Positions 61,901 to 64,000 of a DNA stretch of 64,000 nt are shown here, piece after piece. Each line of letters starts with the position of its first letter. Positions within the stretch are counted from its first letter, which is position 1. This DNA is from Sphagnum magellanicum. Lineage: Eukaryota; Streptophyta; Sphagnopsida; Sphagnales; Sphagnaceae. Made by a program: the position numbers and the translations under genes. The notes beneath the pieces were generated by a model, which was not told the DNA's origin, made no database searches, and was given only the letters and a program-made list of their open reading frames with translations. The stretch is taken from contig CM038908.1 of assembly GCA_021904315.1 (NCBI GenBank), forward strand, positions 24,944,501 to 25,008,500, read 5' to 3'.

Positions 61901-62514
61901 GGGTCCCTACAAACAATACACCAAAAAAAGCTTTGCCTTGAAACTCAAACGACAAACCACAATTGATGTCTATTGTCCATCTTCATTGCATGGCAAATCA
62001 GAAAAAGAGCATGCATATGCAAGGATCTGAATGTGAGGTACACACTACACACCAGGTCGATATGCCTTCAGATTGGCTCCAAGAGTAAGGAGCGTTGAAA
62101 CCATGTCGAGAAGGTCAGCTCGTGTGCAAGCTAGGATAAGAGGTGTCCGGCCTTCCTTGTCAACCCACTGCACACAAAAAAAAACCACATCACAAGCATG
62201 CTTTCATTGACTTTCATGATCCTGTATTCTGCATTCTTGGCACACAGTGCTATGTTGTTTTTTCCTATGTGAACTTTACTTGGGGTGGGGGTTAGGGGGG
62301 GAGTATTGTGTTTGAAGATTGTGAAGACTAAAGAGTGGAGTGCATCAAACCACCACCCATCTCTAACTCTTTGACAGCACTATGATTCCCTAGTCTTTGA
62401 TGAATGATTTACCTCCAGTGAAGCTCCCTCTCGACGAAGGGCTTTGACAGCATTGTGATTCCCATTTTGTACCGCATAGTAGACTTGCTCTTCTTTGGTT
62501 TGTCCATTCCCCAT
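58925..62514 (-). CDS. XBAT35: XBAT34/35-like ankyrin-repeat RING E3 ubiquitin ligase
   Basis: Coding exons (minus): 62514-62413, 62167-62053, 61906-61826, 61717-61629, 61353-61262, 61103-61025, 60520-60418, 60116-60055 and 59863-58925, giving 553 residues with consistent phases. The protein should transfer ubiquitin to substrates bound by its ankyrin part. It starts MGNGQTKEEQ, a plausible N-myristoylation context. Ankyrin repeats cover about residues 8-125 (GRTPLILAC, GGMPLHHAAKRGL, LTPLDMARNRGH). A conserved middle follows (FLEALAPQWVTKK, IWVVVLPVELDP), then a UIM-like stretch DDVALKMAIDASL. A long Ser/Gln/Pro-rich linker leads to a C-terminal C3HC4 RING from residue 502 (CVVC, CGH, CPVC) ending VIRVYAV. 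Arabidopsis XBAT35 is known for roles in ethylene response and immunity; orthology within the pair is not settled. It is about 90 residues longer than that protein, mainly in the linker. Confidence 0.95.
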
Positions 62515-64000
62515 CTTGTTCTTCTTTGTGGAGCACTCAATCCCTGAGCCTGCTGCAGTGAATTCACCAGCAACAACTCCTCCTCTTCCCCTTGAAAATG
62601 GCACTCTCTTTCCAGAACTGAAATCACACACAAAAAATCACTTAACCTAATAAAAAGGATGGATTCTTTGACAATTCAACCTCAAAACAAACTCTTCCAA
62701 AGAGTCAGTGCTCTTCGTCATCCCTCATGAGAAATTTTCCTCCAGAAAACAATAGCTTATCTTTCATGCTTCTTCCTTCATGAAACCCAAAAAACATTAT
62801 GCTCAAACTTCCAGTGTTTGTAGCTAACCCTACCGTTGAATCTGAAGCTAATCCTATCATCAAATCTGAACTCACTGCAGATGAAATCTCTAAATTTCTC
62901 CTTCTCATAAGAGGGACAAGATGTGCATAAGAATGTCCAACTCCAGTGCAGTTGCAAAAACCTCACAATTCTCCAGCAAATTGCCTGCCTTATTAACAGA
63001 TGCCAGATGATGACTCCATAGATGGTCCATAAGATGGATCATAATCTACACTAATAACCACCTGAAGCTAAGTTTCCTCTTCAAGTTAGGTATATGCAAA
63101 GACTAAGGCAAAACCCAATGAATACAACAACAGCATCAGACACTGAATTGCATCAGAAAAATAATGCCCAGAGGAGCTTCTTCTTCTTCTTCCTTGATAT
63201 TGGATCTCTAACATAAGTAATTGTGCCAAAGAAAAACAGCAGCAGCTGCTACTGATCCTAGTCTTCCTCTTCCTCTTCCTACTTATTACCATATCAGCTG
63301 ACATCGATTCTCCCCCATTCATTCTTCCAAATAATGCAAAAAATTAAAACCCTAATCCCAACTCTGATGATTCCCATCTTCCCCATCTCGTTCTTGTTTA
63401 TTGATCTTCTTACTCTTCTCTGTGTCTGTGTCTGTGTCTCTCTCACATATCTCTCTCTCTTTGAAACCAAGTCTTTAGGCTATGGCTATGAGCAAAATAC
63501 AGGATTGGGTTTTGTAACTAGAAATTCATTCTTGCAAGGAAGCTCCCGGGCAAAAAGAAAAAGAAGGGGGAAAAAAAAACCCCACATACCCGAAGAAGAA
63601 GAAGAAGAAAAAAAGAGTGAATCTCTCTGCTGATGCGTTCAATCTGTTGTCTACTTGCTTGCTTGATCGCTTGCTGCTCCCCCAACAAAAAAACCCACCA
63701 CTTGCTTCTCTCTCTCTCTCTTCTCTTCTGCCACAACAAACCCACCTTCTCTTCTTCCTCAATTCCTCTCTCTCTGTGTATGTATTCTTTCTGTCTCTGT
63801 CTCTTGTCTCTTCTTGTCTCTATCTCACAATTTGAAGAAATTCGAGGAACCCAAGTTGAGAATTCCAAGTCCTTATCGTCTGCAATCCCGCGTTGCGACG
63901 TTTTCTCGACGAGTGCAAAAATCCGCTCCGCTGCACTCTAGTCTAGTATGTTGCTCAGAAACTACTGCCCCTTGGACTCCTGGCATGCACTGCCCACAGA
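62515..64000 (-). promoter_or_regulatory. XBAT-like 5' leader, probable 5' UTR intron and promoter
   Basis: The frame upstream of the start codon stays open for about 40 codons but has no ATG. A good acceptor (TGTGTGATTTCAG) lies near 62620, so a 5' UTR intron is likely. The CT/GA-rich tracts at 63420-63460 and 63700-63800, together with CG-containing sequence at 63840-63940, look like a plant 5' UTR and core promoter. Open frames across the CT tracts are low-complexity artefacts. Confidence 0.5.

Noticed and set aside
63334-63941. Several open frames on both strands near the right end
   Set aside because: They translate CT/GA microsatellites and have no conserved content. The region fits a 5' UTR and promoter.
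1-64000. CRISPR array, bacterial operon or tRNA/rRNA genes
   Set aside because: The window is plant nuclear DNA. The tandem arrays lack regular unique spacers, and I could not see any complete tRNA cloverleaf or rRNA segment by eye. A tRNA search program would settle the latter.

Overview
The window is nuclear DNA of a land plant. Five intron-containing genes encode plant-type proteins, and the sequence between them is AT-rich and full of decayed plant transposons. Introns are mostly 80 bp to 1.2 kb, and genic GC is visibly higher than intergenic GC. The lineage is not resolved. The introns are too short for a typical conifer, and the proteins look fairly divergent from crop-plant versions, so a seed-free plant is possible, but that is inference.

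Left part (1-19 kb): no intact gene. It holds a layered graveyard of mobile elements. These are a PIF/Harbinger transposase relic (2.3-3.3 kb, minus), a GC-rich island with a 26-base C run (3.76-4.3 kb), an L1-type LINE relic (4.7-6.0 kb, minus), a solo LTR with a perfect 5-bp target duplication (6085-6916), a candidate second LTR with an 11-bp tandem array (8735-9385), a small foldback element (10.5 kb), and an old Ty1/copia element with both LTRs and its primer-binding site (12284-18354, minus).

Middle (19-35 kb): a five-exon GH5 endo-beta-mannanase gene (19427-22615, minus) whose first intron uses a GC donor. It is followed by a second solo LTR of the 6.1-kb family in inverted orientation (25264-26139) and a complete non-autonomous CACTA element with TAC target duplications and a 158-bp near-perfect hairpin (26822-29656). 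A pogo-like DDE transposase relic (30.2-31.4 kb, plus) follows.

Right part (35-64 kb) is gene-dense: a TMEM209-like membrane protein (35387-39402, plus, 8 exons); convergent to it a RELCH/KIAA1468-like LisH-HEAT protein (40699-49017, minus, 20 coding exons, with a probable U12-type AT-AC intron); a hAT transposase relic (51.2-53.0 kb, plus); a small CDC25/arsenate-reductase-like rhodanese phosphatase (54915-56659, minus); two adjacent short tandem arrays (58365-58639); and an XBAT34/35-like ankyrin-RING E3 ligase (58925-62514, minus) whose 5' leader and promoter run toward the window end.

The genes are unrelated housekeeping or cell-biology functions with no sign of a pathway cluster. All exon models were built by hand from splice consensus, reading-frame phase and family similarity. 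Every junction keeps frame, but no transcript evidence was available.
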